From Syntrophales bacterium (GTDB lineage: Bacteria > Desulfobacterota > Syntrophia > Syntrophales > UBA2210): a DNA stretch of 31,250 bases. A program made the position numbers and the translations under genes. Positions 17,225 through 25,377 of the stretch are shown one piece after another. The notes under the pieces were generated by a model. It was given only the letters and a program-made list of their open reading frames with translations. It was not told the DNA's origin and did not search any database. Location of the stretch: NCBI GenBank assembly GCA_023230565.1, contig JALNXD010000036.1:1-31250 (forward strand), given 5' to 3'. Position 1 is the first letter of the stretch. Each line of letters opens with the position of its first letter.

Positions 17225-19346
17225 ACAACCTCCTGAAAAGCAGCATTGAATGATCTTTCAAAGGTATTTCGTCACCAGGACGCAAAACTTTCGAATCCCC
17301 GATAAAACCGCCCGCTCCCGTATCGAGTATTTTTTTCCATTTTGAACCCCATTCTTCAGATGGAAGTACGAATCTGACATTTTCATGGCTTTTGTTAAAC
17401 AGTATCAGAAAACTGTCATCGACTACCGGAGATCCATTTAAATCAGGATATCTGAATGCTTCACCATTGAGAAACACACCTATGGACTGCAAAAGACCGT
17501 TCGCCCATGAATCCGCATGCATCTGTATTCCTCTTGGCTCAAACCATGCAATGTCGTTTACTTTACTCCCGTGAACAGGTCTCCCAAGAAACCAGCCTCT
17601 TTTTCTGAATACAGGGTGATCCTTTCGGAAGGATATCAGTTCCCGGGTGAAATCGAGAAGCTCGACATCCAGATGAGACCAATCAAGCCAGGAGATTTCG
17701 TTATCCTGACAGTAGGGATTATTATTGCCCCCCTGGCTTCGCCCTGCCTCATCGCCAAAGAGGAGCATCGGTATTCCCTGAGAAAGAAAGAGCGTCGATA
17801 AAAAATTTTTTTTCTGTCGCTGTCTCAAACTAATGATTGCATGAATATCCGTCGGCCCCTCGGCCCCACAATTCCAGGAACGATTATCATCTGTTCCGTC
17901 CAGACAGTTTTCGCAATTATCTTCATTGTGCTTCCGGTTGTACGAAACAAGATCAGCAAGCGTGAAACCGTCATGGGCCGTTATGAAGTTGACACTTGCA
18001 TACGGCCGCCTTCCTGTAGTTTCATAGAGGTCCGAGCTTCCGCTGAATCTGCGGGCAAATTCCGTCAATATTTGATCGCGGCCTCGCCAGAAATCTCTTA
18101 TGCAATCTCTATATTTTCCATTCCATTCCGACCAGAGTGGAGGGAAATTTCCAACCTGATAGCCCCCTTCACCAATATCCCACGGTTCAGCAATCAGTTT
18201 CACCTGACTTATGATCGGATCCTGCTGAATTATATCAAAAAAAGCCGAGAGGCGATCTACGTCGTGGAGTTCTCTTGCAAGCGCCGAGGCAAGATCAAAA
18301 CGGAATCCGTCGACATGCATCTCCAGAACCCAGTAACGAAGTGAATCCATTATCAGTTGCAATACATGAGGATGTCGCATATTCATGCTGTTTCCCGTAC
18401 CTGTATAATCTTTGTAAAGGCCTGGATTATTTTCATCTAGACGATAATAGGCAGCATTATCTATCCCCCTGAAAGAAAGTGTGGGCCCTGAATGATCTCC
18501 TTCAGCGGTGTGGTTGTATACAACATCAAGTATGACTTCTACCCCCGCCGAATGCAGATTTTTGACCATCTGCTTAAATTCCTGGACCTGCTGGCCGGCC
18601 TGGCCTCGGCTTGAATACTCATTATGCGGTGCCAGATAGCCTATTGAATTATACCCCCAGTAATTACGAAGTCCTTGCCTGACCAATCTGTAATCATGGA
18701 TAAATTGATGAACGGGCATAAGCTCAACTGCATTTACTCCCAGGCGGTTCAGGTACTCAATTGCAGCCGAATGAGAGATGCCTGCATATGTTCCCCTGAT
18801 ATGGGGCGGTATGCCCGGATGCCTGCAGGTAAATCCTTTTATGTGCATTTCATAGATAATTGTTTCGTGCAGAGGAACACCTGGCGGACGATCATTATCC
18901 CAGTTAAAATAGGGATTCGTTACTACCGCCCGTGGGACAAAAGGCGCACTGTCTTCTTCATTTAACAATCTTTCGGGATCATTGCAGTAATGGGAATACA
19001 CGGACTCATCCCATTTCACTGTTCCCTCGATCGCTTTTGCATAGGGATCTATCAGAAGCTTCGAGGGATTGCACCGGTGCCCTTTCTCAGGAGCCCATGG
19101 ACCATGAATTCTGAAGCCGTATCTCTGGCCGGGCTGGACATGGGGAAGATATCCGTGCCAGCAGTAGGCCGTCACTTCCGGAAGATCAATCCTGAATTCC
19201 TTTCCTGCTTCATTGAAAAGACAAAGTTCGACCCTTTGTGCTACTGAAGAAAAGATCGAAAAATTAGTGCCGAATCCATCATAGGTAGCTCCGAGAGGAT
19301 ATGCTTTTCCTGGATGGACTTGTTGTAATGCCATGACTGTCTTCAT
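17211..19346 (-). CDS. glgX: Glycogen debranching enzyme (GlgX/TreX, GH13 isoamylase type)
   Basis: Hydrolyses alpha-1,6 branches of glycogen or limit dextrin to supply linear maltodextrins; 711 residues. An N-terminal CBM48 domain (AYPLGATYDGFGTNFSIFS) is followed by a GH13 barrel with IIYEMHIKGFT, VILDVVYNHTAEGD, nucleophile region HVDGFRFDLASALARE, acid/base region LIAEPWDIGEGGYQVGNFP, and FITAHDGFTLADLVSYN. Lying directly before treYZ, it matches the TreX role in trehalose clusters. The start is either ATG 19346 or Met5 (MALQQVHPGKAYPLG); neither has a strong ribosome binding site. A 79-base gap separates it from amrS, so the trehalose block may have its own promoter or be read through from the upstream operon. 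Confidence 0.93.
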   Translation of the reverse strand: MKTVMALQQVHPGKAYPLGATYDGFGTNFSIFSSVAQRVELCLFNEAGKEFRIDLPEVTAYCWHGYLPHVQPGQRYGFRIHGPWAPEKGHRCNPSKLLIDPYAKAIEGTVKWDESVYSHYCNDPERLLNEEDSAPFVPRAVVTNPYFNWDNDRPPGVPLHETIIYEMHIKGFTCRHPGIPPHIRGTYAGISHSAAIEYLNRLGVNAVELMPVHQFIHDYRLVRQGLRNYWGYNSIGYLAPHNEYSSRGQAGQQVQEFKQMVKNLHSAGVEVILDVVYNHTAEGDHSGPTLSFRGIDNAAYYRLDENNPGLYKDYTGTGNSMNMRHPHVLQLIMDSLRYWVLEMHVDGFRFDLASALARELHDVDRLSAFFDIIQQDPIISQVKLIAEPWDIGEGGYQVGNFPPLWSEWNGKYRDCIRDFWRGRDQILTEFARRFSGSSDLYETTGRRPYASVNFITAHDGFTLADLVSYNRKHNEDNCENCLDGTDDNRSWNCGAEGPTDIHAIISLRQRQKKNFLSTLFLSQGIPMLLFGDEAGRSQGGNNNPYCQDNEISWLDWSHLDVELLDFTRELISFRKDHPVFRKRGWFLGRPVHGSKVNDIAWFEPRGIQMHADSWANGLLQSIGVFLNGEAFRYPDLNGSPVVDDSFLILFNKSHENVRFVLPSEEWGSKWKKILDTGAGGFIGDSKVLRPGDEIPLKDHSMLLFRRLYEEE

Positions 19347-19425
19347 ATTGACTCTGTTAAAAAAAAGAAACCTGCCCCTGGGGTAATGCGGATCTCTTTA
19401 AAAGGGCGCTCACGGCAATAGTGCT

Positions 19426-20457
19426 CTATTTCTGATAGCCTTGAATGTTGAACAGTCCCGGAACGGGAGCTCCGCAACGGGGACAGGATGAATTATCAAT
19501 CCTGTTATTTTTTACCGTAAAAACGTCTCTTTCAATAAGAGGTTCTCCACAGAATTGGCACACAGTGTATGTAGCGTTCCCCACATTTCCAATATAGATA
19601 AAGTTCAAACCTTCTTCTTTGCCTATTGTACTCGCTCTATCGAGCGTTAAAACTGATGTCGTTTCCCTGTCCATGTAATGATAATCAGGATGAAACCGGC
19701 TTATATGCCAGGGAATGGATGAATCGGTTTCTGCAATAAATCGGGCAATACTTCTCATTTCATCCTCACTGTCATTTTCTCCCGGGATTATAAGAGTCGT
19801 TATTTCAACCCATATGCCCAATTCCTTCATAAGCCGTATCGAATCAAGAACCGGCTTCAGGTGCCCATGGCAGACTTTTTTATAAAAATTTTCATTAAAC
19901 GCCTTCAGGTCCACATTTGCCGCATCGAGATACGGTCTTATTGTTTGCAAAGCCTCGGGTGTCATGAAACCATTTGTTACGAACACATTGTAAAGCCCGG
20001 ATTTCTTAGCAATTCTTGAAATGTCAAATGCATATTCAAAAAAAATGGTCGGTTCAGTATAGGTATACGAAATACTTTGACAATGCCCCTCCTTGGCATT
20101 CTCAACCACCTTTTCCGGCGGCATTTCATGAAACATGCGGTCAAGGGAATTTTCTTTTGTAATTTGAGATATCTGCCAGTTCTGGCAGAAATCACATTTA
20201 AAATTACAACCGGCTGTTGCTATGGAATATGAAAGTGAACCCGGAAAGAAATGATACAGCGGTTTTTTTTCTATCGGATCGACCCCCGCAGATATTACTT
20301 TTCCATACGAATGTGTGATCAGTTTTCCTTCAAGATTTTGTCTTACGGAACAGATTCCAAATTGTGATTCGGGTATCCGGCAATGGTGGCTGCAAAGAAA
20401 ACAATGGAGATTTCCTTTCGAGGTTTTTTCATAAAACATCGCTTCACGTAATTCCAT
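19426..20457 (-). CDS. amrS: Radical SAM enzyme, AmrS-type (AmmeMemoRadiSam system)
   Basis: A 343-residue radical SAM protein. The N-terminal half has a Cys-rich start (CFLCSHHCRI, then GICSVRQN), then the [4Fe-4S]/SAM motif CNFKCDFC with AGC before it, then SYTYTEPTIFFEYAFD, VFVTNGFMTPEAL and ANVDLKAF. It ends with two CxxC pairs (CQFCGEPLIE and CPRCGAPVPG), probably a metal site. This whole pattern matches the AmmeMemoRadiSam family, which is related to pyruvate formate-lyase activating enzymes; its reaction is not established. It starts 12 bases after korB. The usual partners MEMO1 and AMMECR1 are not in the window. Confidence 0.87.
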   Translation of the reverse strand: MELREAMFYEKTSKGNLHCFLCSHHCRIPESQFGICSVRQNLEGKLITHSYGKVISAGVDPIEKKPLYHFFPGSLSYSIATAGCNFKCDFCQNWQISQITKENSLDRMFHEMPPEKVVENAKEGHCQSISYTYTEPTIFFEYAFDISRIAKKSGLYNVFVTNGFMTPEALQTIRPYLDAANVDLKAFNENFYKKVCHGHLKPVLDSIRLMKELGIWVEITTLIIPGENDSEDEMRSIARFIAETDSSIPWHISRFHPDYHYMDRETTSVLTLDRASTIGKEEGLNFIYIGNVGNATYTVCQFCGEPLIERDVFTVKNNRIDNSSCPRCGAPVPGLFNIQGYQK

Positions 20458-20469
20458 ATCTTTCGCTTT

Positions 20470-21348
20470 CTATGAGAAAACCACACCGGGCATATACTTG
20501 TTCATGGTCTCAATAATAGTTTTACGGCTTACAGGTTCAATTTCCGTGAGCGGTTCAGCAGTTACATCTTTTCGGAACCGCTCTGCAAACAGGGAACGCG
20601 GAGCCGTTCTATACAGTATGCCTATAGGAATCGATTCACTCCATTCCTTTGTTTTGTCCAGTGCCGCTTCGCGGTTTTCGGAGTCATAATCATTTTCGAG
20701 CTTATAAACCCTTTTTTTATACCACTCCACGGGGTGTATGTCCCAGGTGATACAGGGTTGAATGATATCGATGTATGATAACCCTTCATGGCGTACAGCC
20801 TCAACCAGAAGATCTGTTAAATGCCCTGTTTCCCCTGCATATCCCCTCGCCACGAAGGTGCAGTCATTCATTATCGCAAGAGCAAGCATATTAATTGGAT
20901 TTACCTCGACACCTTTCGGTTGTATGGTTCTTGTTTCCCCCTTTATTGTAGTGGGTGATGCCTGGCCTTTTGTAAGTGCATAAATTTCATTGTTGTGAAC
21001 CGCCACAGTTATATTTGGATTTCTCGGGAAGGCATGCAGTAAATGATTGCCCCCTTCCCCATAGCAGTCTCCATCTCCTGTCACTACGACCGTCGTCAAA
21101 TGAGGATTAACTGCATGAATGCCCAACGCTACAGGCATGGCCCTGCCATGGAGTCCGTTAAAATAGTTGCACTTTAAATAATGAGGCAGTTTCGCAGCTT
21201 GACCAATGCCCGACACCATGCATACTTCATGAGGTGATTTACCCAAACGTTCAAAAGCCTTTTTCCAGGCCCTCAAAATTGCGAAATTCGGACATCCCGG
21301 GCACCATTGATTCTCTGCTTCACTTTTAAAAATATCTTCATTTTTCAT
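20470..21348 (-). CDS. korB: 2-oxoacid:ferredoxin oxidoreductase, beta subunit
   Basis: A 292-residue thiamine-diphosphate subunit of a CoA-dependent 2-oxoacid oxidoreductase, which oxidatively decarboxylates a 2-oxoacid to acyl-CoA and reduces ferredoxin. Seen: WCPGCPNFAILRAWKKAF near the N-terminus (iron-sulfur Cys motif), VSGIGQAAKLPHYLKCNYFNGLHGRAMPVA split around residues 45-75, the ThDP/Mg motif GDGDCYGEGGNH, and NNEIYALTKGQASPTT. These fit the KorB/OorB or two-subunit OFOR type; exact substrate (2-oxoglutarate, pyruvate or others) cannot be fixed. The ATG follows AAGGAG and overlaps the end of korA by 11 bases, so the subunits are coupled. Confidence 0.92.
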   Translation of the reverse strand: MKNEDIFKSEAENQWCPGCPNFAILRAWKKAFERLGKSPHEVCMVSGIGQAAKLPHYLKCNYFNGLHGRAMPVALGIHAVNPHLTTVVVTGDGDCYGEGGNHLLHAFPRNPNITVAVHNNEIYALTKGQASPTTIKGETRTIQPKGVEVNPINMLALAIMNDCTFVARGYAGETGHLTDLLVEAVRHEGLSYIDIIQPCITWDIHPVEWYKKRVYKLENDYDSENREAALDKTKEWSESIPIGILYRTAPRSLFAERFRKDVTAEPLTEIEPVSRKTIIETMNKYMPGVVFS

Positions 21349-23014
21349 TTACTCTGCTCCTTATATATTCCCCAGTCAAAGGCAACCCGTCATACCTGTT
21401 GATATGGCTGTCCATGGTTATACCGAATTCTGATTTCAACAGGCGAGCGAATTGATCCGTTGCATTATTCTCCACTGAAATATATCGCTTACCCGCAGGA
21501 AAATGATACTCAGGAAGAGGCCACAATTCTGTAAAATGAATCATTCCCGCACTGATTCCATCATTTTTCAGTATCTCGCGAGCTTCGACAATTGCATTGC
21601 GGGAACTTCCCCAGCTGACCAGGATTGTTTTTGTATTTTCCACTTCCAGTTCTTCTGGCTCCATTATTTCACGTTTCAACTGAATATACTTGGCGAGACG
21701 TTTGTTTACCATGGGAATAACCACCCCTTTCAGATCTTCGGTTATATGGCCTTCTTCGTCATGTTCATCACTATCGGCGCAGACAAGATGACTGCTCTGA
21801 CCAGGATAAAGGCGCGGCGAAATTCCTTCATCAGTGATTAGATAACGCTTGTAATCAGTTATACTTTCAGGATCAGCCATATATTGCACCGGTTCTGCCT
21901 TATCGATTTCGAAATCAGCTATCGAAAACTGTGCATCGGCCAGAAACTGATCGGTAAGCACAATAACGGGAATCTGAAATTTATCAGCGAGATTAAATGC
22001 CCTCACAATTTTGTGAAAGGCATCTTTGGGATCGGATGGAGCCATTACACATTTTGGAAATTCTCCATGGCCGGCATTGACTGCAAACAAAAGATCTCCC
22101 TGGGCGGTCCGAGTAGGAAGCCCCGTCGCCGGACCGGGACGTTGACCCAGCACGATGACTATTGGAGTTTCCGTCATTCCTGCTAGACTTATCCCTTCCA
22201 CCATGAGTGCAAACCCTCCCCCCGAAGTTGCGGTCATTGACCTCGCTCCTGCAAAACTGGCGCCGATAGCCATATTGATCGCAGCTATTTCGTCTTCCGC
22301 CTGCTGTGTAAATACTCCCAATTGATCCTCTGCCTGGGCCAGCTTCGTAATTATACCTGTTGAAGGGGTCATTGGATATGCAGCAATGAACCGGCATCCG
22401 GCATGCGCTGCGGCAACAGGAATAGCTTCATTCCCGGATATCACATAATAGTGACCTTCGTTCTTTTTCGGCAGGTTCCATGGGCATCTGTCGACGCATT
22501 CTTTCGTGGCACTTTCGTATCCTAAGCGGGCCGCACGATGATTTGCCTCTATTATCTTTTTGTCTTTATCTGCAAAAATCCACGACAGAACACCAGTCAG
22601 AGTATCAAGCTCGATCCCGAGCATAGCTGAAAGCGCTCCCGTCGCGACACTGTTTGCAAAAATTTTATTCCCCAGCTCTTCTTTGGCAATTTGTGTGAAA
22701 GGAATTGATATGGTGTGCCCGGTATATGCTTTTTCAGCAAGAATAACTCCTTTTCCCTCAAGTAGATGCTTATATTTTTCTACTGCGTTCTCATTGATCC
22801 CCAGTAAAATGTCTACCTTTATCAGCGGGGAATTTCTGATTTTTTCGCTTACTCTCACAGAATAACTGTTCTGCCCTCCCCTTATCCGTGATTCATATTC
22901 CTGCCACGAGAAAACCGCATACCCCTGGGCGGCGATTGTATCGGCCAATGCGTTTCCGATGGTTTGAATGCCTTCTCCAGCCGCGCCTGCAATGATAATA
23001 TTAATATCGTCCAT
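21338..23014 (-). CDS. korA: 2-oxoacid:ferredoxin oxidoreductase, fused gamma-alpha subunit
   Basis: A 558-residue fusion. The N-terminal gamma domain (about 1-180) has AGAAGEGIQTIGNALA and SRIRGGQNSYSVRVS. The alpha domain follows, with the pyrimidine-binding motif AAYPMTPSTGI, TQQAEDEIAAINMAIGASFAGARS, TSGGGFALMVEGISLAGMTE and GLPTRTAQGDLLFA with GHGEFP. The gamma-alpha fusion with a separate beta subunit and separate ferredoxin is the two-subunit OFOR type. ATG 23014 follows GAGGAA by six bases and directly abuts the stop of the upstream 63-codon ORF. A role in linking the TCA cycle or amino acid breakdown to low-potential ferredoxin is expected from the family. Confidence 0.93.
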   Translation of the reverse strand: MDDINIIIAGAAGEGIQTIGNALADTIAAQGYAVFSWQEYESRIRGGQNSYSVRVSEKIRNSPLIKVDILLGINENAVEKYKHLLEGKGVILAEKAYTGHTISIPFTQIAKEELGNKIFANSVATGALSAMLGIELDTLTGVLSWIFADKDKKIIEANHRAARLGYESATKECVDRCPWNLPKKNEGHYYVISGNEAIPVAAAHAGCRFIAAYPMTPSTGIITKLAQAEDQLGVFTQQAEDEIAAINMAIGASFAGARSMTATSGGGFALMVEGISLAGMTETPIVIVLGQRPGPATGLPTRTAQGDLLFAVNAGHGEFPKCVMAPSDPKDAFHKIVRAFNLADKFQIPVIVLTDQFLADAQFSIADFEIDKAEPVQYMADPESITDYKRYLITDEGISPRLYPGQSSHLVCADSDEHDEEGHITEDLKGVVIPMVNKRLAKYIQLKREIMEPEELEVENTKTILVSWGSSRNAIVEAREILKNDGISAGMIHFTELWPLPEYHFPAGKRYISVENNATDQFARLLKSEFGITMDSHINRYDGLPLTGEYIRSRVNEK

Positions 23015-23206
23015 TTACATTTCCTCTTTTTGATTCCGCCGGTAGATATATGGGAACCATTCCTTTTTCTCCTGAATGCTCTTCTTTAAACTCCGCTTTG
23101 CGGTCGATATCAGGCCCCTATGCCACTGGATCTGCGGAATGTATGTGTATTGATTTTTTGCCTTCAATCCCGGTATGTCAAATATGAACCACCTTGCCGC
23201 GTACAC
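23015..23206 (-). CDS. Possible 63-residue basic protein between ferredoxin and korA
   Basis: A 63-codon frame fills the gap between ferredoxin and korA exactly: its GTG follows the ferredoxin TAA without a gap, and its TAA touches the korA ATG. The product is basic and aromatic (for example IQWHRGLISTAKRSLKKS, then EWFPYIYRRNQKEEM). It lacks Met codons inside, has no clear ribosome binding site, and could only start by coupling at GTG or TTG. It uses AGG and CGG codons and many GC-ending third positions. It may be a real small subunit or just an untranslated spacer. I do not recognise it. Confidence 0.3.
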   Translation of the reverse strand: MYAARWFIFDIPGLKAKNQYTYIPQIQWHRGLISTAKRSLKKSIQEKKEWFPYIYRRNQKEEM

Positions 23207-23398
23207 TTATTCTTCAACAATTATCGCATCGACAGGACAGGATTCAGCGGCTTCTCTGCTGTTTTCTACCAGTTTTTCAGGTATATCTTCTTCGATTTTC
23301 ACTACCGCAATATCTCCCGTGAGCTCAAATACTTCGGGACAAATCTCTTCACACAGACCGCATCCGATGCACACTTCTTCATCGACTGAGACTTTCAT
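23207..23398 (-). CDS. Single-cluster [4Fe-4S] ferredoxin
   Basis: A 63-residue ferredoxin with CIGCGLCEEICPEV and a final CPVDAIIVEE, giving four cysteines for one [4Fe-4S] cluster; the second set of cysteines of a two-cluster ferredoxin is absent. It is the likely electron acceptor for the KorAB enzyme encoded next. The chosen ATG (23398) follows AAGGGG by about nine bases. The frame is also open to a GTG at 23461 with GGAGG only three bases upstream, which would add a hydrophilic 21-residue extension. The shorter form matches the usual size of this ferredoxin type. First gene of the Fd-korAB-amrS operon. Confidence 0.88.
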   Translation of the reverse strand: MKVSVDEEVCIGCGLCEEICPEVFELTGDIAVVKIEEDIPEKLVENSREAAESCPVDAIIVEE

Positions 23399-23479
23399 TT
23401 TATCGTGCCCCTTAAACACTTCCGGTTTATATGCGACATTATCGGTCCGGGATTGAAACACACGCCTCCATTTTTTTAA

Positions 23480-23509
23480 AAGTAAAAAGCGGGGCAGTTT
23501 TTTTACCCC
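23480..23509 (-). terminator. Possible terminator after the heat-shock gene
   Basis: Downstream of the hsp20 stop (23524), the minus strand reads GTAAAAA, an 11-base loop and TTTTTAC, a 7-bp stem of A-T and G-C pairs ending in a T-rich segment; an alternative GGGG/CCCC stem is possible in the same place. It lies before the ferredoxin operon and would separate the two. The stem is weak. Confidence 0.35.
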
Positions 23510-23523
23510 TCTTTCCGCAATAG

Positions 23524-24003
23524 CTATTGAGATGTTTTTATTTCTATTTTCTTGTGTTGAGACTCTTGAGATTTCGGAACGTTTATATTCAGAATGCCAT
23601 TTGACATAGTTGCTTCAATCTGATCGGCATTAACCGCTTCAGGCAAAATCAGCGAGCGGGAGAAACTTCCGTAGCAGATTTCACAAATTTCGTACTCTTC
23701 ATCTTTTACTCCCTCTTCACCCCTGCGTTCCCCCTTGATTAGAAGTGTATTCCCTCTCATTGTAATATCGACATCCTCAAGTTTTGTCCCCGGCAATTCC
23801 ATTCGAATTGTGTAACGATCTTCTTTTTCATACAGATCGAGCGGAGGTTGCCATGTTGCTCCCTTATAAGGAAAATCCTGCATATATCTTCTTTCCGGCC
23901 ACCTTCTCAAAGCCCAGTCAACCATGCGGTCCATATCTTCGGATCCGCCAAATCGTGCAGGCCGGCCAAAGACCGGTCTCCAAAAATCCAAATTCCATGC
24001 CAT
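23524..24003 (-). CDS. Small heat-shock protein (Hsp20/alpha-crystallin)
   Basis: An ATP-independent holdase chaperone that binds unfolding proteins in the cytoplasm; 159 residues. The alpha-crystallin domain runs from about residue 45 to 150: WQPPLDLYEKEDRYTIRMELPG at its start, GNTLLIKGERRGEE, SFSRSLILPEAVNADQIEATM, then NGILNINVPKSQE with the conserved N-G-I-L motif. The N-terminal arm is aromatic (WNLDFWRPVFGRP). ATG 24003 has AAAGGAG eight bases upstream; a GTG six codons earlier lies before that site and is not used. No CIRCE element is visible upstream. Confidence 0.92.
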   Translation of the reverse strand: MAWNLDFWRPVFGRPARFGGSEDMDRMVDWALRRWPERRYMQDFPYKGATWQPPLDLYEKEDRYTIRMELPGTKLEDVDITMRGNTLLIKGERRGEEGVKDEEYEICEICYGSFSRSLILPEAVNADQIEATMSNGILNINVPKSQESQHKKIEIKTSQ

Positions 24004-24149
24004 ATAGTTTTCTCCTTTCACGTTATGCCCCGCTTTTTATATTGACATTCCCAATTATGCTTTACAGAAGCGATTTTCCGGGATTATCCTTAAGAAACGG
24101 AAAAGATACACACCGGAACATCGAAAATATACCCCATGTTCATGAGGCA

Positions 24150-24701
24150 TTATGGAAACTTTATCGGTTTGCCCCCCATTCTGTTTATAATATCATTATA
24201 TTTTTCGTGAATCATGGAGCGATCAAACGCATAGAATTCATCCAGCATTTTTTCCTGCTCTTCGTTGCTGAAATATTCCATCGCAGGATAAAAAAACTTT
24301 TTATCTTCTTTTTCGATATGTCCCGGATATAGCTCCGACAGACGATCGAGAGACTGGAGTATCGTATCGAGCGAACTACTTTCATTGCGGAGATAAGCCT
24401 CTTTTGCTTTCAGCAATTCCTTGACAGTAGTTCTTGCAGTTTCATGTTCTCCTATCAGCTCTTTCATTATACTTTCGTGTTCCGGGGACAAATTCTTCTT
24501 ATTCAGGGCCTTAAAAAGAATATCTTCTTCTTTGCCGTGGTGGGTTCTGTCCGCATATGTGCGAAAAAAATCAGCTGATGTTTCAATGAAGAGAATGTTC
24601 GGCGGGTTACCGGCCTCCAGCCGAATACATTCATTTCTTATGAGCGGTATTATTTGCTCAATGAGCCTATGTTCCCACATGAGCGGTCCAATCGGTTTCA
24701 T
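24150..24701 (-). CDS. Hemerythrin-domain protein
   Basis: A 183-residue four-helix-bundle protein with a non-haem di-iron site. Likely iron ligands are His11 (MWEHRLIE), His54/55 and Glu58/59 (HHGKEEDILF), His86 (GEHETAR), and His128 and Glu132 (HIEKEDKKFFYP). This layout is the single-domain hemerythrin HHE cation-binding type, associated with oxygen or nitric oxide binding or iron handling. It follows the CBM48 gene by 35 bases on the same strand and probably shares its promoter. The ATG is preceded by a G-rich ribosome binding site (AAAGGGGGGG). Confidence 0.88.
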   Translation of the reverse strand: MKPIGPLMWEHRLIEQIIPLIRNECIRLEAGNPPNILFIETSADFFRTYADRTHHGKEEDILFKALNKKNLSPEHESIMKELIGEHETARTTVKELLKAKEAYLRNESSSLDTILQSLDRLSELYPGHIEKEDKKFFYPAMEYFSNEEQEKMLDEFYAFDRSMIHEKYNDIINRMGGKPIKFP

Positions 24702-24736
24702 GTTGCCCCCCCTTTCATCTTCCGCATAAGTAGTAT

Positions 24737-25045
24737 CTAAACTTCAACTACCGAATTATCTATATAAGGATGTTGAGTGGGATTATATCTATCGGCAGAC
24801 CAGTCATTTTCCCACTTCTCTCCATCTACCAGGTATTTAAACTCGTAAGCCCGCCCCGGTTCAAGGTCTATAGTTACAGTGTAGTCTCCATTTTTAAGCC
24901 GTTTCATAGGATGCGCATTCCGATCCCAGTCATTAAAATCTCCGACAATATTGACTGAATGAGCTCCTGCAGCCGCCTCCTTCTGTAATTTAAAAGTCAC
25001 TTTGCACACGTTTTTAGAACCGAGATATTTCTTTTTGAGACTCAT
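24737..25045 (-). CDS. Stand-alone CBM48 / AMPK-type glycogen-binding protein
   Basis: A 102-residue protein consisting of a single early-set carbohydrate-binding domain. VNIVGDFNDWDRNAHPM, then NGDYTVTIDLEPGRAYEFKY, LVDGEKWENDW and a final HPYIDNSVVEV match the glycogen-binding domain of AMPK beta and CBM48, including the sugar-stacking Trp40. No catalytic domain is attached. It may mark or anchor glycogen-associated proteins, consistent with the glycogen/trehalose cluster nearby, but that is inference. The ATG follows AGGAG by eight bases, with a good promoter 40-60 bases further upstream. Confidence 0.88.
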   Translation of the reverse strand: MSLKKKYLGSKNVCKVTFKLQKEAAAGAHSVNIVGDFNDWDRNAHPMKRLKNGDYTVTIDLEPGRAYEFKYLVDGEKWENDWSADRYNPTQHPYIDNSVVEV

Positions 25046-25078
25046 CGGCTACGCTCCTGCTCCCAATTTTAATGTTTT

Positions 25079-25106
25079 ATTATACTCTCATGAAACATGC
25101 ACACAA
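25079..25106 (-). promoter_or_regulatory. Sigma-70-type promoter for the CBM48-hemerythrin genes
   Basis: On the minus strand, TTGTGT (25106-25101) and a perfect TATAAT (25084-25079) are 16 bases apart. Transcription would begin near 25072, giving a leader of about 27 bases before the ATG at 25045. The -10 is perfect; the -35 matches only its first three bases. Confidence 0.5.
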
Positions 25107-25294
25107 TTAGTCGAAAGAAGATACTTTACATACCAAAGTAGTAGAAACGGCATTCAAAAATGAACACGGAAAGAAATATATGCTCGATTTTATGCCGTTT
25201 TGAAGGACTTGAACCAGTTTGCCAGGTGAAGCGATGCAAAATAGGCATCTGGATAATACCTGTATTTCTGGCTGTTTTAAAATTTCTTTGTCTA

Positions 25295-25303
25295 TGTTAT
25301 TAT
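25295..25303 (+). promoter_or_regulatory. Possible extended -10 promoter for pncA-pncB
   Basis: TGTTATTAT fits the extended -10 form (TG, one base, then TATTAT). It lies about 75 bases upstream of the pncA ATG. The -35 region (TTTTAA) is poor. Confidence 0.35.
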
Positions 25304-25377
25304 GGGAAATCGAGCAGGAAACGGAGCAGGTTTTTCAATAAAGAATACCCGGCCTTCTCATTACGGGAGAAAAAACG

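Larger units (their letters stand above)
25046..25377. other. Divergent intergenic region, CBM48 and nicotinamidase
   Basis: About 330 bases between divergently oriented genes. It contains the minus-strand promoter near 25079-25106 and a weaker plus-strand extended -10 near 25295. A 73-codon plus-strand frame crosses it and overlaps the pncA start, but has no ribosome binding site; it is not called. Confidence 0.6.

Noticed and set aside
13129..17236. Several 150-240 codon plus-strand frames opposite treY and treZ
   Set aside because: They are antisense shadows of genes with complete catalytic motifs; their products are low in recognisable structure and have no start signals.
19347..19425. 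Terminator between amrS and glgX
   Set aside because: A T-rich run and short CCCC/GGGG words are present on the minus strand, but they leave no loop and do not form a usable stem.
24004..24149. CIRCE or similar heat-shock operator upstream of hsp20
   Set aside because: No TTAGCACTC inverted repeat and no convincing -35/-10 pair can be seen.
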